A stretch of DNA of 64,000 nucleotides, taken from Agaricus subrufescens (Eukaryota; Basidiomycota; Agaricomycetes; Agaricales; Agaricaceae). The notes beneath the pieces are model-generated. The model ran no database searches, was not told the origin of the DNA, and saw only the letters and a program-made list of their open reading frames with translations. Positions 24,701 to 35,348 of this stretch are shown here, piece after piece. The stretch spans positions 4,278,001 through 4,342,000 of the forward strand of contig CM057057.1 of assembly GCA_029945375.1 (NCBI GenBank), written 5' to 3'. Every line of letters begins with the position of its first letter. Within the stretch, counting starts at the first letter, position 1. The position numbers and the translations under genes are program-made.

Positions 24701-25376
24701 CTGATCTTGTTACTTTCATCTAGTAAATCCGTAAGCTCCTTCTCTCTGTGTTGCTTGAACGACGCATCGTAATCAGCAATCCGGTGTTTCAATCTAGAAA
24801 TCTGTACGAAGAAGGAAAAGTCTGTTTATCCATTCTTGGTACCTGGGCCGGGGATAGAACCGAAACTTGGAATTCTGCAAGATCATCATTACTCCAGGCA
24901 TTCATTTCAATCCAGGGTCTCGTACTCGTAAAAGAACCGTAAGCTTTTTTTTTGTTAGCTCAACTCTACAATCAAAGAACCATCGCTAAACCTCATTCTT
25001 ATTTAGATACTTTTGCGAACCTGGATACGAAAAACTCCGGGGTACAGAAGAGGGTATGCTCAACTCCAGACTCTACAACGAAAAAGCCTACGTCCTCTCT
25101 CGCGGATTCGTGCGTCGCGCATTAGAACTCTCTCCAGGCACCCTCGAATCCGAAATCCACTGGTTATACTATACCCAAGGACTCTTACACAAAGTCCTCA
25201 ACAACTCAAGAGCATTAATCAACAAGAGTAGAGAAAATCCTAATCCGAGTAAAGAAGAACTCGAGATGGATGGGACGGTGGATATCGCTGTGCCGAGGTT
25301 GACTACTGGTGGGATTATCACTTTAGAACGGACGTTAGGAAAATTGCAGGGTTTGTTGGATGATTATTCTCCATGA
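21765..25376 (+). CDS. UBE2O-like E2/E3 hybrid ubiquitin-conjugating enzyme
   Basis: About 1,015 residues. Exon 1 (21765-21791, MDKRPSPDR) joins [20 protein letters not shown] across a 53-bp intron. The N-terminal two thirds hold SH3-like/tudor-like beta modules ([30 protein letters not shown]) and an acidic middle ([20 protein letters not shown]). The UBC domain is C-terminal: [31 protein letters not shown], then [19 protein letters not shown] with the catalytic Cys in VCLS. NPN replaces the usual HPN motif. This order is that of UBE2O, a large E2 that also acts as E3 on orphan and basic proteins. A 7-nt microexon encodes part of the NPN motif. The C-terminal helix-rich tail ends [12 protein letters not shown]. 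Confidence 0.9.
24724..24730 (+). other. 7-nt microexon inside the UBE2O-like UBC core
   Basis: Between introns 24664-24723 and 24731-24797 only TAAATCC is retained. Joining G|TAAATCC|A gives GTA AAT CCA, the Val-Asn-Pro before the conserved [16 protein letters not shown]. Frame and family conservation both require it. Confidence 0.8.
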
Positions 25377-25998
25377 AAGGAATAAACAATACTTTGGCGG
25401 CGGCGGCTTGAGTGTTGGAACATTCAAGGGCGTTGAAGCAGTAAACATATCTCTTTTTGCGTAGGTTTCGGTTATTTTACGATTCCTCTTATGATCAGTG
25501 ACCTCTACCTGGGATTCCAATGATCGGTTGTCATTCTACACGGATTCATTGTATTCCACGAGAGTTTAATGTATAGATAACTGAATTTTAGTTACCAATC
25601 ATGATTATATGTTGACTTCTCTTCCCTTTCTGACATCATAAGGCATCAAGCTCAAAATCTCTCCGACCCTGACAGGTTAACATTATACAAGCGGGTACTT
25701 ATTCCACCAAACAGCTTCTATACGATAAATATTACGTATGTCCCTAGAAACTACTAATCCTACTAAAACGGCGGCTATGTCGATGAAGAAAAAGTAAAGG
25801 AGCGTATAGGCGACCAGATGCGCCAGCTGGTCATGGCATCAAAAGGCACCAATAGAATGACAGAGAGCGTAAAAACGAAGGAGAATAGAGGACGAAACAT
25901 GAAACTAACATAAAAATACCAAGAAGAGAAAGAAGGTATACAATGATGGATCCGTCCTTGTACGTGGTAGATGCATGTACAAAGGCTTACGCGTTAAT
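25377..25998. other. Convergent intergenic region, 622 bp (UBE2O-like / KRE6-like)
   Basis: No supported gene, repeat or RNA. Downstream regions of two tail-to-tail genes. Confidence 0.5.
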
Positions 25999-28663
25999 TT
26001 AACATTGTCCCAAAAATTTGTTCTTCGGCCACGCTTGCTTAAAATCATCTACCCATGTTGTGAGATTTGGGTTAGTATACGCTTCAATGTATCTATTTTG
26101 GAGGGGGGAAAAGTGTGAGTCCACATTGGATATAATGATATAAAATGTCGAAATACATACTGATTGATATATGCGCTTGTAGGGAAATCATCCGGATCAC
26201 AACCGATGTTGATTTTGTCCGACGGTTGATACACACGGATATAATCAACAGACATCACCGTTGGAAACTGTAGGTGTTCGGTGTCGACAGTACCGAAATT
26301 CCGTGAAATGCCAAGGTTGACAATCAGATACTATTTTAGTTCGTGATGAGCCATCAGCACGCATAAAATTGTTTTGATGAAACATTACCATTGGCTCTTG
26401 GGGTATGGGTCTGGCCGCGATTTGAACCCTCGAATCAGCTGCAACACCCCCTGCTCTCATAGTCCATGCAACTTTGCTATCAGTTATCCAGGAAATGTAC
26501 TAATTTTAACTTTAGCACAAGATCCTTAAGCAATTATAGAGAGAACAAACCGCATTATCGAAGCCTACGCTCGAGAGTCAGCTACCAATTCACGATTATC
26601 CAAAAGAAAGTCCTCACCTGGAACATATTCAAATCCATACACAGAGAAACAGCCTCCCTTGGCCTCGTAACAATCCTGGTCTGGAAAAAAAGATTTATTA
26701 CTTTCTCAATAAGGTAAGAAAAGTGGCTCACTAGTTTGTGAGAGGACGGATGTAGCCTGTTGGAATGCTCCTCCCATGTAAGGGTTGAATTGTGAGATAG
26801 TAGGGTCACTGATGATGATATTGTCTGTCGTGTTGAACCATTGATAATTGGCATTAAAAGGCTAGAAGGATTGTGAGGGGTTGATTGATAATTCAGAGTA
26901 ATTCATACTCACTGCCCATTGCGCCGACTGTGAGACGTATCCCATCAATGGTTCCCCTTCAATCTGAAACGATTGTCAGGATATTCAAGGTCTTGCCTGG
27001 TGAATCTAAAATTACCGTTGCTTCAAAGACATCGATTTCGGGCGCTGACCTTCCAACGAACGAGCCGTCTTTATGGATAGGTCCAGGGTGTGATTCTCCA
27101 GGGCAAGTGCATCGCGATAACCTTTGGCCGGGTAAGAAAGAGAGAGCGCCTCCTTCGGCAGGATCACCCTCTGTCAACGCAGCCTCTGGTTGTCCTCGAA
27201 AAGTCTGATTGGGTGCAGTGCCAACATCACATTTATCATATGTGTAAGGCCACTGTATATGAGACTGATAAGGACAAGAATGAGTCAATTTACTGGATGA
27301 CGGCGCACCAAACCCTCTAGGGAGGCACCATAACCGGCTCGTCCTGTAGAGCGGATAATCAGACTTTTTGTGATCCTATCAACGAACCGTGCTCACCTAA
27401 ATTTCCCATAGCCCAGACTGCCGGCCACAACCCAACAATGTTAGTTGTCCCAGGAAGTCGCACTGAGGCCTCAAAATAGCCACCAGTGAAGCAAAATTTA
27501 TTCCAAGTCGTCATCATGCCACCTTCAAAATTGAGGTCATGAGTTTGTTTTCGCTGTAACGTTATCTGGAGGGAACCATTCTTCGTCGTTATAGCCTCGG
27601 GATCATACCATTCCAAGTTGTTTGTCTGTGGAGCGTCCATTACGTTAAGAGTGAAATGTGATTCTTTGTTAAGCCACACCCACCTGCCAATAATGCAAAT
27701 CAACTGCCTCCCAATATGGGTCATCACCAGGATAGAATGTTCGTCCATCAACGTTGAACTCATCACTGAAGACAAGAGTCATCTCTTGCGATGAATCCTC
27801 GTACGAGGGTATTTTATAGGCTTCGTGAGGAGTCTCTGCATCAATGAGACCCCAATTACCGGACATTTGGGGGATCTGGGCAGGTGTCAGGTGTGAGATA
27901 TGTTTCGTGATGATGATCCCACCTGTCCAGTTGCATTGATCCCGCCCAAGTTAAACCCCCCATTGAGCGACATTTTTTGCGTGGTGAAATGGTATATCAA
28001 GGGGTAGCCAGCGCTGACATGGAGCAGTGAGTTGGAGTGTTGTAGGTTGAGAGAGAGAAAGCATACAAGAGGGTTAGCAGTCCCACGCAAAGCAGCGACA
28101 GACATCCCACATTTGTCAAACCCCTGTAGGTGAAGATGGTTCCTCCAATATCGTTCTTGTGGTCTCGTCGGGGATCGGGATTGTGCAAATAGTCATCCGG
28201 TTCAGCGTGGTTGGGGGTTATCACGGACCCCCATGCTTGAGGATCGGGTGCGAGGGAATACTGGACGAGGTTCCAATCAAAGCATATGGGCGATAGCATA
28301 CAATAAGCGAACCTTGTCGGATATCGAGGGAACAAAACCAGTAGAGGCGGTAGTCGCGGTACCGTATCTTCCTGCGTCGTTCTAATGGGGTTGAGCATCA
28401 AATAAGGGTTGGCACTGGGGGTGCGATCTTACGAGAGACTGAGTGCTAGGGCTGGGTCGTAGGGATGGGGGTGCGTTCCTGGAGCTCAGAGAGGCTGGCT
28501 GGAAGCCGCTGTTTTGCATGAACTGATTAGTGGGGAAGAACTACCTCCGGGGCGGGTCCTGGGTGGAAGAGGGGGGGAGGAGATTGGTGGTCAAGCTGCT
28601 GGAGTTGAGGGGGTAGTAGCTGCGCTGGGCATTGTCGGGGAGGGGATAGGGCGGGGCAGACAT
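25999..28663 (-). CDS. Kre6/Skn1-like GH16 protein (beta-1,6-glucan synthesis)
   Basis: Type II membrane protein of the SKN1/KRE6 family, needed for cell-wall beta-1,6-glucan. The start at 28663 (MSAPPYPLPDNAQRSYYPL) opens a Pro/Ser-rich cytoplasmic tail. One transmembrane helix follows in the exon reading NVGCLSLLCVGLLTLLYAFS. The lumenal GH16 fold contains LVFSDEFNVDGRTFYPGDDP, YWEAVDLHYW, GGYFEASVRLPG, GLWPAVWAMGNLG and the catalytic signature EIDVFE. Later blocks are SQSAQWAPFN, ATSVLSQTS, YISWITDSKVAWTMRAGGVA and SVDYIRVYQP, ending PKNKFLGQC. At least ten short introns. It lies 121 bp downstream of the stop of the next gene on the same strand. Agaricomycetes usually have several paralogues, so no locus name is assigned. 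Confidence 0.93.
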
Positions 28664-28784
28664 AGCCGAGGCCGGAGAAAGGAGCGGAGGGCGTGAAAGG
28701 AGAGGTGTTGGGAAGAAGACGAGCAAGCGAGTGCAAACAGCCACTACGATCAGGCTGCCTTTGTTACAACAATTGGATAGGGGC

Positions 28785-29877
28785 CTATATTTGTGCATCA
28801 GCCCCCACCAGGCCGAGGACCCCAGCACCCCCAGCCCGCACGACCTGCTCCACCCGCGCCACGCCCGCGCTCCCCGTCCGATCCACCGCCGCTCCCCCGT
28901 CGTCAAGGGCCGCCTCTGCTTCTCGCAGCCGCTCCAAGACGATCATGTTCGCTTCCGCCACTGCCCCCATCCTGCCACTGCTTTCCAGTGCCGCCATCAG
29001 CTCGGCCTTTTCTCGCTTATAATTTTCCAGGCTGTCCTCCGCAATGGGGGGCCCAGCAGGCGACGAGTCCAGGCGGCTGCTCAGACCGGCCAGCGTCGCC
29101 TGTGCCCTTTTCGTCTTCTCTCTCTTCGACGGCCGTCCTCTCTTCCTCCGCCCTCCCGGCTCAACTTCCGCCGGCACCGGATCTCTCACGAGAATCTCTC
29201 GAGGAAGAGCTCGCGGATCTTCCGAACCAGTTTCGGAGGACGGAAGGAGATAAAATATCCGATCTTGTGTCATCGTAGCCGTTACAAACAGGACAGGCTG
29301 TTGCAGCGCTATGAATTGACCCGAGGCTAGTGCATCAGACAGTGCTATTAGCTGTTTGAAGCGGTCTGCAAGTTTTTGATTAGTATCTCTTTCATTTGAA
29401 ATTTGTCCGGTTGAACGCACCGATAGGAAGAGGGATGTGGTTGACGCGACCGAGTGGGGGTCCAGCAACGTCAGGTTGCGTGTAGTAGAACGTATACGCC
29501 CCGAACAGTCCAACAACACGCGCCAAGACGTCGTCGTCGGCGAGCCGTTCTATAACACTCCTTCAATCTCTCTGCCGCACCAATACGGATACACACACAC
29601 CTAGAAATAGCCTCGACGTCACCAGCAAGAATGTTTGCCGTGCCCGGTCATCGAACACCTTGAAATGAAGCCATTTCCAGCCTTTCGAAACCCACAGCTG
29701 TTTGAACACAGAAAACGGAAGAACACTAGGATCCCGCTGAGCAAAATCATTCCGAAATTCTTCAATCAAAGTCGATATGTCGTCGCGAAGAGGTTGGACG
29801 TAAAGAACGGATGTGAAATATGCGGGCTGCAGGATGGCATCCCCCCTGCCACCGGACGGTGATGGTGCTGGTTGCAT
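28785..29877 (-). CDS. Probable SNAPC1/SNAP43-like subunit with AT-hook
   Basis: Exons from the start at 29877 give about 330 residues. The N-terminal part reads DDISTLIEEFRNDFA, SVFKQLWVSKGWKWLHFKVF and, after an intron, VVGLFGAYTFYYTQPDVAGP with PLPIDRFKQLIALSDALA and FLVTATMTQDRIFYLLP-like segments. This pattern resembles the SNAP43/SNAPC1 domain of the snRNA-activating protein complex, which drives Pol II and Pol III snRNA genes. A basic AT-hook-like segment RRKRGRPSKREK follows, then a helical/coiled stretch (DSLENYKREKAELMAALESS, VLERLREAEAALDD). The family call rests on recalled pattern similarity only, hence moderate confidence. Same strand as, and just upstream of, the KRE6-like gene. 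Confidence 0.5.
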
Positions 29878-30174
29878 TCTGAGACGTTATTTATCACAAA
29901 TGTTCCAGTTCACATTTGGTTGTGTGACCCGAATCTCCGGCAGAGAAAGGTTGAATTTTTTTCTGAAAAGTCAGTGCAAAATATTCAGTCATTCACCTTA
30001 TTCAAGTTTGAAGTTATGAACCACTCGGGAGGGACAACCAGGTCTCTCCGGACATATTACATCATCCGTGAGCTGAATATACCAACTACTTGTCCACAGA
30101 GAACATGCCTTGTACACAGGCAGACTTCGCGAATCTAGAATTATTATTACCGAAAAAACAACAAGTAGAATAAA

Positions 30175-31127
30175 TTAACTATAGGTCGGATCCATCAGTG
30201 ACAGCGGAATCAAGGGTACATCCTTCTTTAGCGTTTCTTCAAAGTATTCGATAGCCTTAACGTCCAAAACGAGGCGCTGCCAAAAGAGGATCTCATAAAC
30301 ATTGACATCCTTGGCAGTAACCAGTTTGACCGAAGGAATATTTCCAATAGCCCTCTTCAGTCCAACAGGCGCTGTTTCATGTCCAGTAACGAAAAGCGTT
30401 TTTCGCAGTCCAATCTTGTCAATCATCCTCGACAACGTCTTCGTCTTTGCAGACGGCCAATCCATACTCGTCATCACACCCAATCTCTGTTCACGCATCC
30501 TAGCACTTAGTGCTATTCGCATGCCCATCTGAATAACCTTTCTAGGTAGCTTCGTGCTGAAATCTCTTGGTTTAGGACCAAAGGCAACACCACCACCGAC
30601 GAGCATGGGTGACTGTCCATCTCCGAGACGAGCCCTCCCGGAACCTTTTTGTTTACGAATTTTGCGACCGGAACCTGCAACTTCACCACGGGTCTTGGTG
30701 TTGGCAGAACCTTGGCGAAGAGAATCACGATAGTGCGTTACGCAAAGATGTAGAACGTCGCGGCGGATAGGGTGGTCGAAAACTGTGGGGTCAAGGGTGA
30801 CAACATGGTCTTGGTAGTTGACGTCGGAAGGTTGAGGAAAGAGAGGTCGAGTAAGAGAAAGAACGAGGGGACGCTTAACGGGTATGCCTTGGGTAGAAGG
30901 TTCATTATTGGTCTTGAATTATTGAAACCAAGTGTATCTTACCTTCCGCGGATGAAGACGGTGTCATGGTTTTTGACGCGGCGGCTTCATTCGACAAGCG
31001 GGCTAGAGACATTCGTGACGCAAAAAATGGGCCATGAGAGGCCAACTGGTGGGCCTAGAGTCTACATTAGCATAGGTACTCGGGAGACCAAGAAACCACA
31101 TACGCTGCCCCGAGCTCTCGCGAACAT
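30175..31127 (-). CDS. Mitochondrial ribosomal protein uL4m
   Basis: Large-subunit ribosomal protein L4 of mitochondria. The presequence MFARARGS is joined by an intron to AHQLASHGPFFASRMSLARL, a typical Arg/Ser-rich targeting peptide. The core carries the uL4 signature KTRGEVAGSGRKIRKQKGSG then RARLGDGQSPMLVGGGVAFG, followed by PKPRDFSTKLPRKV and the C-terminal beta-alpha domain (KTLFVTGHETAPVGLKRAIG, NVYEILFWQRLVLDVKAIEY). About 270 residues, normal for fungal uL4m. Three or four exons. Divergent from cytosolic RPS16 across 253 bp. Confidence 0.93.
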
Positions 31128-31252
31128 ATTGGTTCGCGTTTCTGCTGAGAACAAAATACCAGAAACGGAACACAAATGGAGATCTGCTTAGTCAATCTTG
31201 CCGTCCGGCATTTCCCGTCCGAACTGGGCAGTTACCCAAGCCACCAAGAGCC

Positions 31253-31259
31253 AACCCTA
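31253..31259 (+). promoter_or_regulatory. Telobox-like AACCCTA upstream of RPS16
   Basis: AACCCTA, a one-and-a-bit telomere-repeat unit, lies about 122 bp before the RPS16 ATG in the shared uL4m/RPS16 promoter. Telobox motifs bound by Tbf1/Rap1-type Myb proteins mark ribosomal-protein promoters in several fungi; function here is inferred. Confidence 0.35.
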
Positions 31260-31380
31260 CCTGCAATATTATCGACGCCGGCCTCGACGACTGCAGAAAC
31301 AAGGTACGTTATTGAGCATCATAGTCGTCTCGTGCTGTATTTATGTTCGTTTAGTACGCCTATAGCAGGCTTATCACAAA

Positions 31381-31937
31381 ATGGCAACGCAAGTAAACGC
31401 CGTTCAAACATTCGGTAAAAAGAAGGCATGTTTCGTTCCTCACGCGATCTAGAGGGGCATTATTAACATGAATTCGATATTATGATAGACTGCAACTGCA
31501 GTTGCCTACGCAAAGGAAGGCCGTGGACTCATTCGCATCAACGGTTCTCCCATCGGACTCGTCCAGCCTGAGATCCTCCGCCTCAAAGTCTACGAGCCTG
31601 TTCTAGTTGCTGGTGAAGATGCGTTCGGAATCCTTGATATCCGTGTGCGCGTGAAAGGTGGTGGACACACGTCGCAGGTGTATGCTATTCGTCAGGCCAT
31701 CGCCAAGGCTCTTGTCGCATACTATGCGAAATACCAAGATGCCTACAGCTCACTGGAGTTGAAAAAGAAGCTCGTAGCATATGACCGTAGTCTCCTCATT
31801 GCTGATCCCAGACGGATGGAACCCAAGAAATTCGGTGGTGGAGGTGCCCGTGCTCGCAGGCAAAAGAGGTATGGTGTGATGGTTAGCACCTGTGCATGCC
31901 ACAAATCTAACCGCGACCTCTTTACAGTTACCGTTAA
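31381..31937 (+). CDS. RPS16: 40S ribosomal protein S16 (uS9)
   Basis: Small-subunit ribosomal protein, near the decoding site. Three exons (31381-31425, 31489-31868, 31928-31937) give 144 residues. Signature sequences: [57 protein letters not shown] and the C-terminal QKSYR. The first intron starts with GCATGT after ...AAGAAG and ends TGATAG: only this GC-AG splice restores KKKTATAVA in frame, since the GT dinucleotides nearby break it. The last exon holds only ten bases. Shares its upstream region with uL4m. Confidence 0.97.
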
Positions 31938-32070
31938 GCGGTTGTGTTTGGTACATTCTCTGCTGTGTCATGTTCAATTTTATCTGTCATCATACAAGAT
32001 AATATGCACGTTATGTCTATGGCGGAGTGATAAAAAGTGATAGACTACTACTTAAGTGAGGACGTGACTA

Positions 32071-32076
32071 ACGCGT
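32071..32076 (+). promoter_or_regulatory. ACGCGT (MCB-type) hexamer upstream of Rap1-like gene B
   Basis: ACGCGT lies 50 bp before the ATG at 32126. This is the core of the MluI cell-cycle box recognised by MBF in fungi. A single copy could be chance; the same hexamer also precedes RAD51 in this window. Confidence 0.35.
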
Positions 32077-32125
32077 GACCGGAAAGTCAATTCAGGGCGT
32101 GCTTGCCTCGCGCTCATCACGAAAT

Positions 32126-35100
32126 ATGTCAGATCTTCCCCCACCCTCGTCCCAGCAGGCTCAAGAGCCACCTTTCTTTCATCTTCCAGATGGGCAGCGA
32201 ATGCAGATCTTTGTCGAGGCCGGCGGCATTCTCAATCGCCCGCGTCTGATTCGTAAACTGAAGGTCTGAACAATGCACAAATGCTGTGCTTTGAGCTCAT
32301 TTCGTCAATATAACATACTACAGAGGCACGACGCTCATATCTGTACCGATCCAAAGAATGCCCAGGTTATTCTTGTAGACGCGAACTCGTGGCAGGGCAA
32401 GGAGTTTATACGCGAATGGGGTCAGGATCAAAACAAAGTCGTCCTGAACTACGCGTGGGTTACAGCCTCTGAAAATGCCGGAAGACCATTACTGGCCGAT
32501 GACAACTGGGGCGCCTGTCTAACCAAAGACGATGGCCTTCCAATTTACAAGCCAACTGAAATGGGTGATGACAGAGAGGTCGGAACCGCGTATGTTCCTT
32601 TTGCTTCCTACAGTGGCTACTAAATTGAGGCTTTTTCAAAGGTCCCTTCTACCTACACCTCGAGAAACCCCCGTGGAAACCGAACTTGCGCAGCCAAAAA
32701 GCGCGAAGACATCGGAGATAGGTTCAGAAAAACCATCTAGTTATAAACGTCCTACACAAGGCAGCAGCACCGCCTCGCCACACTTAGATTCTTACGAGAG
32801 GCCAACTGCTCATCCCTTATCACAGACTCAATCGCACCTTCTATACCACCAGCACCAACCACAGTCTCCCTCTATGTCATCGCCGACCACCACCGATTCT
32901 ACATCTATGTTTCCCTCGAACATGTCCTTCGCAACACCCAACGGTGCTATGAACTCATTCAATATGCCTATGAATATGAATATGATTCCACTCCCTAATA
33001 ATATGCTTAGTATATTTGCACAACAGCAGCAACAACAACAACAATCGGCTGTATCTTCGTCCATGATTCCACAACCATCGCCGATGACACCAAATGTCGC
33101 AGAAAATTTACCGACAGCCATGATGGATATAATGATGATGAACGCGTATGGAATGTCTACAGGCCAATGGCCAGCCTTTTCTGGAGCCATGCCTCTACAA
33201 AATTCTCAACTATTACCTCAACCAACGCCAGGAAGCTCCACTAGCGGAACCGCTGTACGTGAGGGTTCGTCTAGTGCAAGTTTAGGCAGGAGGAATACAG
33301 AGTCACCGGATTTGTCCATTTTGGCCTATAGGCCTCCGTCATCTGCAAAGCGGAAACGAAGGTCCAATAGTCCTCTGTATAATTCTACCGATGACGATGG
33401 CGAGGATGAAGTCCCTCCCGTACACTTGGAGAAGAAGAAGAGACCATCTATCTCCAAGGCTTCGTCGGAGAGGGAAGAGAGGACAGCTAGGCGAACAAGC
33501 TCATCTTTTTCGGCACCAGGAAGAAATCCTCATTCCAAGTCTAGCGCTAGTGCTCCTCCTTCATCGGGCAGTATGTTTGTTAATGAAGAAGGCAAACCTA
33601 TGCAGTTTTATGTGCAAGTCGATTTGAAAGGCAGGGGTGAAGTTTTGCGAGCGATCAAGGTGCGTTTTTGCATTGCTGTATGAGCGGTATAAAAAAGAAC
33701 CTTTTTTGTAGAAAAATGGCGGTACTCTCACAGCGGATATCGCAATAGCTGATTATGCCGTGCTTTGGTCCAAATCAACGACCTTCAAAGAACTTTTAGG
33801 TAACGCGGGTGCGACTCAAACCCCTGCAGTCACCTATCATTTCATCTTGGACGCTGCCAGCCAGGGTAGTATACCGGAAAACCTGGAGAACTATCTGTTT
33901 GATGCAATGCAGGACGTCAAGTCAAAGCGTTCAGGTCAGAGTATTGCGGAAGCAGAAAGAAGAAGAATTGCGAAAAATGCCAAACAAGCGGAGAAGAGAG
34001 CGCGGGAGAGGGATTTAGAGTATAACTATGTTGCTAAATCAAAACCGCTGAAAACGCCTACTCCTTCGACTTCGGCCATCGCAACACCTTCCAGCAAGAG
34101 TGTGGATCGAGCGTCGAAAGAGGTGGAGTCGCCTAAGCGTTCTACACCGACACCCGTGAAACCTCGAGCTGCTTCAGCATCGAAATCTACTCCCGCCCCG
34201 TCGCCATCGCCTACTAAGGCAGTCCGGGAAAGCCCTAGATATTATCCAAAGGAGCAAACACCTCCACTGCCATCCGGGGTAGAACGACTCAAGCACGGTG
34301 TATATGCGTATACTTCTGATGAGAGGGATTGGATGGAAAAGTATGCCTTCATACTTTTCAAGCGGGATCCGTCTATGAATCGGACTGATATCGCCAGCGC
34401 CATTCACAAAAAGGTCTGTTATTTTGGTATATGGACAAGGCTGCAGGAACACTGATAATGAATTTTTTTTATCTGACTACCCAGCTTCCGCACCATACAA
34501 TACGTTCTATAGCTCAGATCTTGCGTAGCGCGCTCGATGAGCAGTACAATACAGCAAAGAAAAAGGGAGGGATTGCACATCGGAAGGAGAAGAGTCAATG
34601 GGAGCAAGAGCAGCTAAATGAACAACAGAAACGGGAGGCGGAGAAGGAGAAGGAGAAGGACGAAAAGGAAAAGAAAGGAGAGCAATGCCAACAGCAGGTT
34701 GAACAAGCAATTGAAGATGTGAAGGTGCCAGAGAAAGAGGAAGATGTTGAGGACGCGATGGAAATTGAAAGGGAACCACACAAGGAGGAAAATGAAGAAA
34801 TATCACCAGTTCAGGATTCTATGGACGTCGACAAGGCTACTCATCCGACTACAGATGGACCACCCCAAGAAGAAAACAATGGAGGATCATTGACTCCACT
34901 AGAGGAAGAGGACATAAGGGTCTTCCTTCAAGTTTTTGCCAGCGGTGATGACCCAGAACAGTCGGAAGAGCAATTCTTTGAGAAACTAGGACAATTCGTA
35001 GGTTTATTTCCATTGGGAATTTGAAGGAAATACTAATCCTCTGACCTAATAGGCTGCATGTAAATCAGCACCCACCTGGAGGGACTTTAATACCCGGCAT

Positions 35101-35163
35101 GAGCAACAGATTATGGACAGATTTAGCAAGCAGATTGAAGCTACACAAGGGACTGAAGAGTAG
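32126..35163 (+). CDS. Rap1-like telomere protein: two BRCT and two Myb-like modules (Rap1-related B)
   Basis: Six exons (32126-32263, 32324-32589, 32642-33659, 33712-34413, 34485-34997, 35053-35163) give 915 residues. A first BRCT-like module (about 10-130) starts FHLPDGQRMQIFVEAGGILN and includes RHDAHICTDPKNAQVILVDA and VVLNYAWVTAS. A second (about 445-540), MFVNEEGKPMQFYVQVDLKG then RAIKKNGGTLTADIAIADYA, VTYHFILDAASQGSIPENLE and NYLFDA, closely follows the Rap1 BRCT pattern (F-x-[DE]-G-x-x-M-x-F-Y-V ... I-x-x-x-G-G-x-x). Two Myb-like modules follow: about 673-725 (YTSDERDWMEKYAF, NRTDIASAIHKKLPHHT) and about 845-905 (VFLQVFASGDDPEQ, TWRDFNTRHEQQIMDRF). Between lie Ser/Pro-rich linkers, a polyQ run and a Lys/Glu-rich helical stretch. 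Likely role: shelterin or chromatin-bound Rap1 orthologue. Confidence 0.78.
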
Positions 35164-35348
35164 TGAAGATCAATTACTAGACATTATTGGGGTCGTTTAA
35201 TGCTTCCGGTTACTTAAAACATCTTTTTCACTTTCGCACATGTATAGTTATTTGACCTGGCACATCTGTGATTGCATATTCTAAAAATTCAAATAATTGA
35301 TTTCACGGCAAGGCAAATGGCAGGGCCATGGCGAGGATATATTCTCGA

